Assembly (NCBI GenBank): GCA_905373275.1
Contig: CAJPSI010000022.1
Location: 1-11,591, forward strand
Reading direction: 5' to 3'
Source: Candidatus Saccharibacteria bacterium UBA1103
GTDB lineage: Bacteria > Patescibacteriota > Saccharimonadia > Saccharimonadales > Saccharimonadaceae
DNA: 11,591 nt
The position numbers were made by a program, and so were the translations under genes. The notes below the pieces were generated by a model. The model was given only the letters and a program-made list of their open reading frames with translations. It did not search any database and was not told the origin of the DNA. This document shows positions 1-7,346 of this stretch, piece after piece (the first letter of the stretch is position 1; every line of letters begins with the position of its first letter).

Positions 1-705
1 CCTCTCCCGATTGCCTCTCGCCCCCGCTACGGCACTATCGGCTTGGCGGGCTTGGTTGGTCAGGTCAGTCTCCTCGACGTTGAAGAGATAGATGACCGGC
101 TTAGCAGTTAGTAAGTCCAGACCGTCCAGCTGCTGATGGAGCTCGGTGGGGCTGAGGTCATAAAACTCAGTCGGCACTCTGCCGGCCAGCAGCTGAGACT
201 GGACTGACCGGAGTAGGGCTACTCGGGGCATTAACTTCGGATTTGCCTTAGCCTCCTTCTGGAGCTTGGGTAAATGGTTTTCAATCGTTGCTACATCAGC
301 TAAGGCCAGCTCGGTATTGATCACCTCGATATCCGATTTAGGGTCGATAGTCACCGTACCGTCGGCTCGCTGGACACGATCATCGCTAAAGGCTCGCACC
401 ACATGGCAGATGGCGTCGCACTGCCTGATGTGTGCCAGAAACTTATTGCCCAGCCCTTCGCCCTTGCTGGCACCGGCGACCAGCCCGGCCACGTCGACGA
501 ACTCGATTGTCGCCGGAGTGATTTTGTCTGTCCGGTATAGCTTGGCAAGTACCTCCAGCCGCTCGTCCGGTATGGCAACGATGCCGGTATTGGGGTCGAT
601 GGTGGCGAAAGGATAGTTGGCGGCTAAGGCGTCGCCATTGGTCAGAGCGTTAAATAGGGTAGACTTACCGACATTAGGCAGCCCGACGATGGCAATCTTT
701 AGCAT
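1..705 (-). CDS. ychF: Redox/ribosome-associated ATPase YchF (Obg family), N-terminal part, truncated by window edge
   Basis: Translation-factor-class P-loop ATPase of the TRAFAC/Obg family that binds the ribosome and prefers ATP over GTP. Visible in the 235 codons present: Walker A at residues 8-16 (GLPNVGKST), the switch II motif DVAGL at 71-75 where a hydrophobic residue replaces the usual catalytic Gln (HAS-type), the family signature GASKGEGLGNKFL at 78-90, IEVINTELALAD at 126-137, and the base-specificity motif NVEE at 209-212 in place of NKxD, which is what gives YchF its ATP preference. The C-terminal TGS domain lies beyond position 1. The ATG at 705 is preceded by a perfect AGGAGG (minus strand, 718-713) with a 7-nt spacer, so the start is secure. 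It is transcribed away from the pilus genes and downstream of the toxin-antitoxin module on the same strand, but has its own apparent promoter. The length so far and motif order match full-length YchF (about 360 residues). Confidence 0.97.
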   Translation of the reverse strand, partial: MLKIAIVGLPNVGKSTLFNALTNGDALAANYPFATIDPNTGIVAIPDERLEVLAKLYRTDKITPATIEFVDVAGLVAGASKGEGLGNKFLAHIRQCDAICHVVRAFSDDRVQRADGTVTIDPKSDIEVINTELALADVATIENHLPKLQKEAKANPKLMPRVALLRSVQSQLLAGRVPTEFYDLSPTELHQQLDGLDLLTAKPVIYLFNVEETDLTNQARQADSAVAGARGNRER

Positions 706-734
706 AGCAGCGCCTCCTCTCTCATCTTGTTAAT

Positions 735-743
735 ATTTTAGCA
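735..743 (-). promoter_or_regulatory. Extended -10 promoter of ychF
   Basis: On the minus strand the sequence reads TGCTAAAAT, an extended -10 with five of six matches to TATAAT, about 30 nt before the ychF ATG. A start of transcription near 728 would leave a leader of about 22 nt containing the AGGAGG ribosome binding site. No good -35 is visible. This suggests ychF is transcribed independently of the upstream toxin gene. Confidence 0.5.
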
Positions 744-781
744 CTAATTATCCGTACGGCGTTTGCTGCCGGCACTGCGAT

Positions 782-1291
782 CTAGACAGTTAGCTTTACC
801 TCTTCAAAGAAGTCGTTTCGAGAAATACAGCGAACACCCCAATCATCACATATATCAGGTATTTTTGCCGACTTCACCGGGTTGCCTTGACCGAGGTTCG
901 GCACCTTCTGTTCCTCGGTAACTATAGTTAATCCCAGCTCTTTGGCTATCGCTATAATCCATGGGTCAGCGATATCTTCGTTTGCCCAGCCTCTTACTTG
1001 CGCCGTCAAGGCGCTCTCTTTATAGAGACCGCACGTCTGAATATGATTCAAAACACCTTGCCACTGCTCAATATACTGTTTGTGACTCAGGTAATCTCTC
1101 TGGTAATGTTGTCTTAGCCATTTCAGAAACCAGTCGTTCTTTGTAATCTCGTCTCGTACGATTATCGGGATAACTACATGGCTGTTAAGGATTCCTGATA
1201 GTTGCTGCCAGTAGGTGGGGAAGAAGTCCTTGCGATAGTACCTGTCGTAGGAATCAATGTAGATATTTGTATCGAGAAGGTATTCTCGCAC
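782..1291 (-). CDS. DUF4411 PIN-like domain protein, probable toxin (RNase) of a toxin-antitoxin module
   Basis: A 169-residue protein matching the DUF4411 branch of the PIN-domain superfamily, whose members are Mg-dependent ribonucleases and are often toxins. Acidic residues are where a PIN active site needs them: D7 in the opening LLDTNIYID strand, E48 in IIVRDEI, D109 in DIADPWIIAIA, and acidic residues E126-E127 after LTIVT. The C-terminal block KIPDICDDWGVRCIS (143-157) is typical of DUF4411. It starts with GTG four nt after the metallopeptidase stop. The nearest purine-rich stretch (GGAAGGGAG) is about 14 nt upstream, so translation is probably coupled to the upstream gene. The antitoxin-first order fits a type II module. 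The function is from family membership; the RNase target is unknown. Confidence 0.85.
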   Translation of the reverse strand: MREYLLDTNIYIDSYDRYYRKDFFPTYWQQLSGILNSHVVIPIIVRDEITKNDWFLKWLRQHYQRDYLSHKQYIEQWQGVLNHIQTCGLYKESALTAQVRGWANEDIADPWIIAIAKELGLTIVTEEQKVPNLGQGNPVKSAKIPDICDDWGVRCISRNDFFEEVKLTV

Positions 1292-1295
1292 GGAG

Positions 1296-2408
1296 TTATC
1301 TCAGGCTCCCTTCCAGAGCTTTGAAGCCCTTGTAGCCTGTGCCTATGAGGCGAAATGCTTCCGTATACGAGATTCTGTCCTGCATGATTGCGTTGTAGAT
1401 GAAACCGAAGAAAACTCTGTCTGTGCGAAATCTTAGGCTATTGATGTAGTTGCCACTGCTTGATCGTTTATATGGCAGCTTTTCTGTCTGCATTGATCGG
1501 ACTATGCTGTCGTATCTAGCTTTACTAATCCTACTGAAATCCAGCAGACGTCTTGCTATTACATATCGACTGACGCTGTATTTGCTTGCCAGTTGCTCTA
1601 TGTCGAGAGTGTTTTCTGCCATAAACAGCTGCTTGGGGACGAGTAGCTCGGCGGTCACTCGGTTTACCAGTGCTTCAGTCCCCGCATGATCATAGTCAGC
1701 CTGCTCATATTTATCAGATATCCCTTCGTTATCTATGAAGAGGTGTGTTAATTCATGAACCAAAGTAAATAGCTGGGCATTCTGACTATCTCTCTGGTTG
1801 ACAAAGATAATTGGGGCTCTGGAACTCTTAAGCGAGAAGCCTCGGAACTCATCCGGGTCAAGCGGTCGATGCGTATTGTCTTTGATCTTCCCATTAAAGA
1901 ATATGAATACGCCGATGGATGATGCTCTATCTCGGAAATACGAAAGAGAGTTCCCCTTGGTGTCGTGGAGGTAATCTACCGGGATGTCCAGCTTGTTGCG
2001 GATGTACTTTGCAATTACCGGATGGTCGGTACTGCCGGCGACCTGATCATCTGTAATGTCCGTATCTTCGTCAATTTGGCTTTGTAGGAAAGACTGCTTC
2101 TCTTGCATTTCGATTATAGTCTCACGTAGCTCTGAGCTCATATCGACAACCTCTCGGGAATTGCGAGTACGGAATGATATCCTGGGCGTAGCTACATCTA
2201 GGGGGCTTTCCATGACGAGAAGACCTAGAGGCACTCTTATGAGCTTACTAATCTTCTCCAGCTGCTGATATGTAGGCGACTTATTGCCGGCTACAATCTC
2301 ATTGTAATCCGGGACACTTTCTTGTAGTCGCCCTAGAGGCACGCCTGACTGTTTAATATGATGAGACAATGTCTCTATATTGATGTTGATCGTAATTTTC
2401 CTTGCCAT
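1296..2408 (-). CDS. XRE-family HTH / ImmA-IrrE-type zinc metallopeptidase, probable antitoxin-regulator
   Basis: A 370-residue two-domain protein. Residues about 10-66 form an XRE-type helix-turn-helix, with the recognition region around DYNEIVAGNKSPTYQQLEKI. Residues about 150-290 form a COG2856 (ImmA/IrrE) peptidase: the zinc motif HELTH is at 218-222 (H218, E219, H222), with E245 in EALVNRVTAELLVP as the likely third ligand. An N-terminal regulator fused to this peptidase is a known architecture, and comparative genomics places it next to DUF4411 genes as the probable antitoxin. It would bind the operon promoter and possibly be cleaved or cleave in response to stress; that part is inference. 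The ATG at 2408 has AGAGG 6 nt upstream. The C-terminal region (about 315-370) is of unknown role. By eye its codon use is more A+T-rich than that of the pilus genes, suggesting acquisition. Confidence 0.88.
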   Translation of the reverse strand: MARKITININIETLSHHIKQSGVPLGRLQESVPDYNEIVAGNKSPTYQQLEKISKLIRVPLGLLVMESPLDVATPRISFRTRNSREVVDMSSELRETIIEMQEKQSFLQSQIDEDTDITDDQVAGSTDHPVIAKYIRNKLDIPVDYLHDTKGNSLSYFRDRASSIGVFIFFNGKIKDNTHRPLDPDEFRGFSLKSSRAPIIFVNQRDSQNAQLFTLVHELTHLFIDNEGISDKYEQADYDHAGTEALVNRVTAELLVPKQLFMAENTLDIEQLASKYSVSRYVIARRLLDFSRISKARYDSIVRSMQTEKLPYKRSSSGNYINSLRFRTDRVFFGFIYNAIMQDRISYTEAFRLIGTGYKGFKALEGSLR

Positions 2409-2434
2409 GTCAAGCCTCTTGAGTTGATAGGCTG

Positions 2435-2443
2435 ATTATAGCA
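2435..2443 (-). promoter_or_regulatory. Extended -10 promoter of the toxin-antitoxin operon
   Basis: The minus strand reads TGCTATAAT, a perfect extended -10, 26 nt before the ATG of the metallopeptidase. The leader would be about 20 nt and includes AGAGG (2419-2415). No consensus -35 is seen; the -35 region is instead occupied by one copy of the TCCGGTA direct repeat. Confidence 0.65.
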
Positions 2444-2458
2444 TAGGCAGATGAAGTC

Positions 2459-2478
2459 TACCGGAAGAGGGTACCGGA
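2459..2478 (-). promoter_or_regulatory. Possible operator: direct repeat of TCCGGTA
   Basis: Two identical 7-nt copies (plus strand TACCGGA at 2459-2465 and 2472-2478) are spaced 13 nt apart. The proximal copy overlaps where the -35 of the minus-strand promoter would sit. This is where an autoregulating XRE protein could bind. It is short, so chance cannot be excluded. Confidence 0.3.
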
Positions 2479-2544
2479 TCATAAAGCCAATATAGATGGG
2501 GACGGATGGCCTGGACTATGCAATCTGAGCTAGTACAGGGTGCA

Positions 2545-2572
2545 TTGTATTTTCAAATTGGTTATGTATAAT
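2545..2572 (+). promoter_or_regulatory. Promoter of the pilM operon
   Basis: A perfect TATAAT lies at 2567-2572, with TTGTAT (three of six matches to TTGACA) at 2545-2550 and a 16-nt spacer. Transcription would start near 2579-2580, two or three nt before the preferred pilM ATG at 2582. No Shine-Dalgarno sequence precedes that ATG, so the message is probably leaderless. Confidence 0.6.
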
Positions 2573-2581
2573 GAAAATAGT

Positions 2582-3625
2582 ATGAAGTTAAATAAAACGG
2601 TGGGCAACTTCTTCGCCTTGGACATAGGTACAACAGCGATCCGGGTGGTTGAGTTGGGGCATTCCGGCAGTGGCTGGAATCTAAAGCACTATGCGACTAA
2701 GGCTATACCATCCCGCCTTAGCGAGTCTACCGCAGACAAAGACCGCCGGGCACTAGGGATGGCGATTACTGAGGTGATCAATCAGTCGGGCATCAAGACT
2801 AAAGATGTGGCGATCGGCGTTCCTTCGGGCAAGATGTTCGCCAGCGTCGTTGAGGTGCCGACGGTGGCTAAGGCGGAGCTGAATGCCACCATCAAGTATC
2901 AGGCTGAGAATTATGTACCGATGCGTCCTGATGAAGCTAAGATTGACTGGGCAATCATCGGACCGTCACCGGTCGAGCAGGGTAAGACAGAGGTATTAGT
3001 GGCAAGTGTGCTTAATACCTTTACCGAGGCCAGGCTGGACATGCTGGAGAACGAGCTGGGGCTTAATGTCATCGCTATCGAGCCGGACAGCATCGCCCTG
3101 ATCCGGGCTCTCTTACCTGACGGTATCACTGATGGACGACTCCTGGTCAATATGGAGGACTCGTCGACAGACGTGATCGTGACCATCGGCAACGCTCCTC
3201 GTCTGATTCGTTCTATCCCGATCGGGCTGACCTCGATGGTACGGATGGCTAAGCAGAACCTCAATATCGACGACCAGCAAGCTCGTCAGCTACTGCTTAA
3301 GTTCGGTGTCGACCAGAATGCCTTGGACGGACAGGTCTATCGGGCGGTACATACACTGGTCGACCAGCTTAATGCCGAGCTGGTCAAGTCGCTCAAGTTC
3401 TTCGTCACTAAGTACAACAATATGCAGATCGGTGCCATGCTGGTCAGCGGTTATACCGCCAGCCTGACCGGCTTTACTGATATCATGAGTGAGAAGACCA
3501 ACCTGCCGGTTCAGTTAGCGACACCTTGGCAGCATGTCAATGTCCCGATGGGTGATCAGACCACCCTAGCACCAATAAGTTCGCAGTTCGCCGTAGCGGT
3601 CGGGCTAGCAGAAAGGGCAGAGTAA
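2582..3625 (+). CDS. pilM: Type IV pilus assembly protein PilM (actin-like ATPase)
   Basis: Cytoplasmic actin-like protein that binds the N-terminal tail of PilN and links the pilus alignment complex to the motor. From the ATG at 2582 it is 347 residues, near the family norm. The N-terminal phosphate-binding motif ALDIGTTAIRVVEL is at 12-25, followed by the PilM-typical blocks VAIGVPSGKMFASVVEVP and YQAENYVPM. An open frame extends upstream to a GTG at 2540 and an ATG at 2564, but the TATAAT promoter box lies inside that extension and the family alignment begins at MKLNKTVGNFFALDIG, so I chose 2582. No ribosome binding site is visible before it. The gene is first in the operon, with a single nucleotide before pilN. 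Cellular location and PilN partnership are known for the family, not shown here. Confidence 0.95.
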   Translation: MKLNKTVGNFFALDIGTTAIRVVELGHSGSGWNLKHYATKAIPSRLSESTADKDRRALGMAITEVINQSGIKTKDVAIGVPSGKMFASVVEVPTVAKAELNATIKYQAENYVPMRPDEAKIDWAIIGPSPVEQGKTEVLVASVLNTFTEARLDMLENELGLNVIAIEPDSIALIRALLPDGITDGRLLVNMEDSSTDVIVTIGNAPRLIRSIPIGLTSMVRMAKQNLNIDDQQARQLLLKFGVDQNALDGQVYRAVHTLVDQLNAELVKSLKFFVTKYNNMQIGAMLVSGYTASLTGFTDIMSEKTNLPVQLATPWQHVNVPMGDQTTLAPISSQFAVAVGLAERAE

Positions 3626-3626
3626 G

Positions 3627-4553
3627 ATGATTTCCTTAAACCTCCTGCCGGACGTTAAGAAAGATCTCCTGCGGGTCAGGCGAGAGCGCAATCTGGTCGT
3701 CTCGATTAGTGTTGTCGTCGTTGGTGCTTCGATCGGCGTCTTACTCCTGCTTAGCGGTACGCTTGGCGTACTGATAGGAGCCAAGGCTCTGATGGAGAAT
3801 AGCATCAAGAATGACGAGCAGACGATCAAGCAGGCTCAAAAGAAGAAACAGCTTGATAAATACATCACCATTCAGAATCAGCTCAAGCAGATCGGCAAGC
3901 TCAAGTCTGACCAGCAGGTCTACTCTCGGCTGATGGATTATCTGACTCAGCTTAATCCGGCTGCGCCGAATAACGTCCAGATCAGCAGTGCGAAGATCGA
4001 AGCGCCGGCCGGTAGTAGCGGTGACACCTCGTCTAGCAGCAGTTCTTCGGCTAGTGCTGACGGTATCACTATGACGATCGAAGGTAAGACGACCAACTTC
4101 TCGGCACTCGATGTCTATAAGAATACCTTGTCCAAGGCGCAGCTCAGCTACGAGGTAGAGGAGGAAGACACCTCGTCGGATAGCGAGAGTTCGGCTAATT
4201 CAGACGGTACCTATAGCAAGGAGACCTCATCAGACAGTGACAGCTCTGACAGCGATAGCCAGTCTAAGAAAAAGAAGAAATCTGCCACCAAGAAGAAGGC
4301 GATGAAAGAGAATCTGGTCACCGCTGTCAATGTCAAAGACAGCAGCCTCTCTGCCGGTGGTAGCCAGAACGAAGCTCTAGTTAGCTTCACCTTGACGGTT
4401 ACCTTTAACGACAGCGCCTTCAGTCCGAAGTCGACTAATATCAAGCTGGAAGTACCGAAAGAAACCACCTCGGATGGCGACCGCAATGCTCCGAAAGAGA
4501 CTTTCCACACTGATGCCAAAGATAAGTCTAATGACAAGAAGGACGAGCAATGA
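3627..4553 (+). CDS. pilN: Type IV pilus assembly protein PilN with Ser/Asp- and Lys-rich inserts
   Basis: Bitopic inner-membrane protein of the alignment complex. The first residues MISLNLLP carry the conserved INLLP-type motif that docks in PilM. A transmembrane helix spans about 23-51 and is followed by a charged, probably coiled-coil segment (about 55-95). At 308 residues it is longer than the usual 180-220 because of low-complexity inserts: a Ser run at about 130-143, an acidic Ser/Asp region at about 180-211, then a Lys cluster at 214-224, plus a charged tail after 278. The folded ferredoxin-like parts are probably the stretches around 147-176 and 230-276. The start ATG is 1 nt after the pilM stop with AAAGGG 10 nt upstream; the end overlaps pilO by four nt (ATGA). 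Confidence 0.9.
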   Translation: MISLNLLPDVKKDLLRVRRERNLVVSISVVVVGASIGVLLLLSGTLGVLIGAKALMENSIKNDEQTIKQAQKKKQLDKYITIQNQLKQIGKLKSDQQVYSRLMDYLTQLNPAAPNNVQISSAKIEAPAGSSGDTSSSSSSSASADGITMTIEGKTTNFSALDVYKNTLSKAQLSYEVEEEDTSSDSESSANSDGTYSKETSSDSDSSDSDSQSKKKKKSATKKKAMKENLVTAVNVKDSSLSAGGSQNEALVSFTLTVTFNDSAFSPKSTNIKLEVPKETTSDGDRNAPKETFHTDAKDKSNDKKDEQ

Positions 4554-5326
4554 GTGAAGAAAATGCCCTGACCGGTATCAAGAAGCGACAGCAGATCACT
4601 AACACCCGCAAGCAGGTATTCACCTGGGTGGCATTAGCGGCGGCTTTAGTGGTGATTTGCCTGGTGGTGGGCTGGAATCTGATGCAGCGGATCAACTACC
4701 AGAACAAGGTTAACCGTGACGTCGGTAAGACAGCTCAGACTATGCACGATAATGTCGAGGCGGCTGACAAGCTGATCAAGAATGTTAACGCCCTCAAGGC
4801 CAACGCCGCCTTGTCGTTACCCAATCTCAAAGCCGACGACAGTACGGTCTTTCAGGTGGTGATCGACGCCTTGCCGACCGAGGACGATAGCGTGGCACTG
4901 AGCTCATCGCTTCAAAACAAGATCTTGTCTAAGTCGGGCGTAACCATAGAGCAGATCAATGTAGACACCACCGAATCTGATAGTTCATCCGGCTCGTCGA
5001 GTTCATCAGGCTCAAGCTCCGGCTCATCGAGTAGCTCGTCCAGCTCCAGCTCCGGCTCCAGTAAATCCGGTGTCAGTAAAGCGGACGATATCCAATTCCC
5101 GGTAGCCAAGCCGATCACCTTCCGAGTTAGCCTGGTCGGCAGTTTCGACTCAGTCAAGTCTGCCTTGCAGGATATCGAGAGCACCATTCGACCAATCACT
5201 ATCACCAAGCTGACGATTGATGGCTCGGACGACAAGCTCAATGCCACCATAGAGGCGCAGACCTATTATTCTAGCAAGGTTAACTTTAAGCTAGGTAAGA
5301 AGGAGATCCAGTATGAGAAAAAGTGA
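4550..5326 (+). CDS. pilO: Type IV pilus assembly protein PilO-like, with poly-Ser/Gly linker
   Basis: Second bitopic membrane partner of the alignment complex; dimerises with PilN outside the membrane. Of its 258 residues, about 1-22 are cytoplasmic and basic, about 23-44 form the transmembrane helix, about 45-85 look coiled-coil, and about 97-140 and 180-245 are the likely two halves of the ferredoxin-like domain. The halves are separated by an almost pure Ser/Gly tract at about 145-171. Assignment rests on topology, position after pilN and the C-terminal pattern (FRVSLVGSFDSVKSALQDIES), which resembles PilO families; sequence divergence is high. The ATG overlaps the pilN stop, so translation is coupled, and the 3' end overlaps the next gene by 14 nt. 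A second PilN-like protein is the main alternative. Confidence 0.78.
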   Translation: MSEENALTGIKKRQQITNTRKQVFTWVALAAALVVICLVVGWNLMQRINYQNKVNRDVGKTAQTMHDNVEAADKLIKNVNALKANAALSLPNLKADDSTVFQVVIDALPTEDDSVALSSSLQNKILSKSGVTIEQINVDTTESDSSSGSSSSSGSSSGSSSSSSSSSSGSSKSGVSKADDIQFPVAKPITFRVSLVGSFDSVKSALQDIESTIRPITITKLTIDGSDDKLNATIEAQTYYSSKVNFKLGKKEIQYEKK

Positions 5327-5564
5327 TTGGGCGGCTATCATCTTAATCGTGGCCATCGTCGGCTTGACTTCGTACTTCGTAGTCGGGGCGATCATGCCGT
5401 CACCGGCCGATAGCTTGCAGACTGTCCAGATAGCTCCGACCATTGAGAGCAAGGTTGACGAGCCGGACAAGAAGATCTTCTCTGACACCGCCATCAATCC
5501 GACCGTTCGGACGACTATCGGTGACCAGTCCAACCAGCACCCCTTTAATCTGGAGAGCAAATAG
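5313..5564 (+). CDS. Small membrane-anchored protein of the pilus operon, function unknown
   Basis: An 83-residue protein I do not recognise by family. A short basic start (MRKSD) is followed by one hydrophobic helix at about 6-28 and a polar, proline-containing extracytoplasmic tail of some 55 residues with no cysteine. The N-in topology is predicted from the charges. AAGAAGGAGATC just upstream gives a strong GGAG ribosome binding site, and the ATG sits inside the last codons of pilO, so it is translated as part of the operon; the neighbouring pilB begins 5 nt after its stop. Position after pilO is where pilP sits in Gram-negative clusters, and a flexible tail binding PilN/PilO would be comparable, but there is no lipobox and no sequence similarity I can point to. 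A PilP-like role is speculation. Confidence 0.8.
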   Translation: MRKSDWAAIILIVAIVGLTSYFVVGAIMPSPADSLQTVQIAPTIESKVDEPDKKIFSDTAINPTVRTTIGDQSNQHPFNLESK

Positions 5565-5569
5565 GTGGC

Positions 5570-7336
5570 ATGGCAATCCTGACCGACGAGTCTCGTGCTA
5601 AGATTGAGGCCTACTTTATAGAAGCAGGCCTTTTTACCGATGAGCAGCTCGAGCATTTTCGTCGCAAGGCGCAGGCAGAGAATGAGCCTCTCTTTGCTTA
5701 TTTGATGCGAGAGGAGATCATTAACGACGAGCAGCTGGCTGAGGCGACGGCTCGCACCAGTGGTACGCCTTATGTTAACTTGTCGCACGCTATCATCGAT
5801 AGTAGTGTCTTGGCACTTCTGCCGATGGAGGTGGCGCAACGCTTCATGGCGGTGCCGCTAGGTGAGACTAACGAGGGCGGGGCAGAGCGCTTGGCGGTCG
5901 CCATGCTTGATGCTAATAACGTCCAGGCAGTTGATTTCCTGTCGAATACCATTGGTCGTCCGATCAAGGTCTATATGGCGAGCGAGTCGGGCATCAATAA
6001 CGTCCTGTCGCAGTACCGGATGGATGTCGATGAGGGTGTCCGAGCCTCACTTGACAGTAACGCCCCTAAGATCACCAGCAATGCTCAGGTGATCGTTCAG
6101 GACTCACCGATCTCTAAAGTATTAAACCAGCTGCTTGAGTACGCTCAGCGGGTCCGAGCCTCGGATATCCATATTGAGCCGAGCGAGAACCAGCTAACCA
6201 TTCGCTGTCGGATTGACGGCGTGCTCCGAGTGGTGATGGTTCTGCCCAAGTCGACCGAGGCGGCGCTGGTCTCCCGGATCAAGATCTTATCTAATCTCAA
6301 GATTGACGAGCACCGCAAGCCGCAGGATGGTCAGTTCACCGTCATGGTCGGCGAGAAAGAGGTTGACCTCCGTATCGCCATCTCACCGGTCGTCTGGGGT
6401 GAGCAGGTGGTGATCCGCTTGCTGGATAAGTCGGGCAGCACCTTTAAGCTGGAGGATATGGGCTATGCCAGCCGAGCCCTCCGGATGATTCGGCGGGGGA
6501 TTGCCCGTCCTAATGGCATGATCCTGACCTCCGGGCCGACCGGCTCAGGTAAGTCAACCTCGCTTTACGCTCTGGTTCAAGAGATCTATAGCGAGAAGAT
6601 CAATATCGTCACCCTGGAGGATCCGGTCGAGTACAAGATGGAGGGGGTGAATCAGATCCAGGTTAATCCCGCCGTTGGGCTGACCTTTGCCAATGGATTA
6701 CGTTCTATCCTGCGCCAAGACCCTGATGTCGTCCTGGTCGGCGAGATCCGAGATAGCGAGACGGCTAACCTGGCGGTTCAGGCGGCTCTGACCGGGCACC
6801 TCGTTCTCTCGACTCTACACACTAATTCGGCGGCCGGTATCTTGCCCCGTCTGCTGGATATGGGGGTAGAGCCGTTCCTGATCGCCTCGACGATCAATAC
6901 CGTCATCGGTCAGCGTCTGGTTCGTCGAGTCTCGGCAGATAAAGAGTCGTATCAGAGTGACCCACTGCAGACCGAGATGATCAGAAACGTGGTCGGGCCG
7001 CTCCTGCCGAGGACACCGGCCGAGATCCAGACGATCGGTCAGGACTTAGGCTACGCTAATCTGCCCCTGCAGGATTCGGCCTCCTTTACCCTGGTCAAGG
7101 GTAAAGAGACGGCCACTACGCCGGGCGGCTTCAAGGGTCGGATGGGTCTCTATGAGGTGATGGAAGTGACCGACGAAGTGCAGAAGCTGATCATCGGGCA
7201 TGCTACCTCCAGTCAGATCCAGCAGCTGGGTATCGCCCAGGGGATGATCCCGATGCACCAAGATGGTTTCCTCAAGGCGCTGACCGGGCAGACTACCATT
7301 GAGGAAGTTAACCGAGTGGCGGCTAATATTGCATAA
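5570..7336 (+). CDS. pilB: Type IV pilus extension ATPase PilB (GspE family)
   Basis: Hexameric cytoplasmic motor that powers pilin polymerisation through PilC. At 588 residues it has the usual length. Residues about 1-150 form a GspE/MshEN-type N-terminal domain, and about 175-285 the N2 domain containing SDIHIEPSENQLTIRCRIDG (198-217). In the RecA-like ATPase core, Walker A GPTGSGKST is at 322-330, the Asp box TLEDPVEY at 348-355, Walker B VVLVGEIRD at 387-395 with catalytic E392, and the His box GHLVLSTLHTNS at 409-420. The tetracysteine zinc site normally found between QRLVRRV (448-454) and GFKGRMGLYEV (520-530) is absent: the whole protein has a single Cys (213), and a cysteine-free 65-residue segment replaces it. 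The ATG follows the small ORF by 5 nt; AGGTGG overlaps that gene's stop and is unusually close to the start. Confidence 0.97.
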   Translation: MAILTDESRAKIEAYFIEAGLFTDEQLEHFRRKAQAENEPLFAYLMREEIINDEQLAEATARTSGTPYVNLSHAIIDSSVLALLPMEVAQRFMAVPLGETNEGGAERLAVAMLDANNVQAVDFLSNTIGRPIKVYMASESGINNVLSQYRMDVDEGVRASLDSNAPKITSNAQVIVQDSPISKVLNQLLEYAQRVRASDIHIEPSENQLTIRCRIDGVLRVVMVLPKSTEAALVSRIKILSNLKIDEHRKPQDGQFTVMVGEKEVDLRIAISPVVWGEQVVIRLLDKSGSTFKLEDMGYASRALRMIRRGIARPNGMILTSGPTGSGKSTSLYALVQEIYSEKINIVTLEDPVEYKMEGVNQIQVNPAVGLTFANGLRSILRQDPDVVLVGEIRDSETANLAVQAALTGHLVLSTLHTNSAAGILPRLLDMGVEPFLIASTINTVIGQRLVRRVSADKESYQSDPLQTEMIRNVVGPLLPRTPAEIQTIGQDLGYANLPLQDSASFTLVKGKETATTPGGFKGRMGLYEVMEVTDEVQKLIIGHATSSQIQQLGIAQGMIPMHQDGFLKALTGQTTIEEVNRVAANIA

Positions 7337-7346
7337 AGCATGAGCA

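Noticed and set aside
266..616. Plus-strand open frame of 116 codons across ychF
   Set aside because: It lies opposite the strongly conserved ychF coding sequence and has no recognisable product.
752..774. Short palindromes CCGTACGG and TGCCGGCA between the toxin gene and ychF
   Set aside because: Each is only 8 nt, with no T-tract on the minus strand, so they do not make a convincing terminator.
2540..2581. Upstream extension of pilM from GTG 2540 or ATG 2564
   Set aside because: The extension contains the TATAAT promoter box, has no ribosome binding site, and does not fit the PilM N-terminus.
4912..5250. Antisense open frame across pilO rich in Leu/Glu/Asp
   Set aside because: It is the mirror of the Ser/Gly-rich coding sequence of pilO and has no independent start signals or family resemblance.
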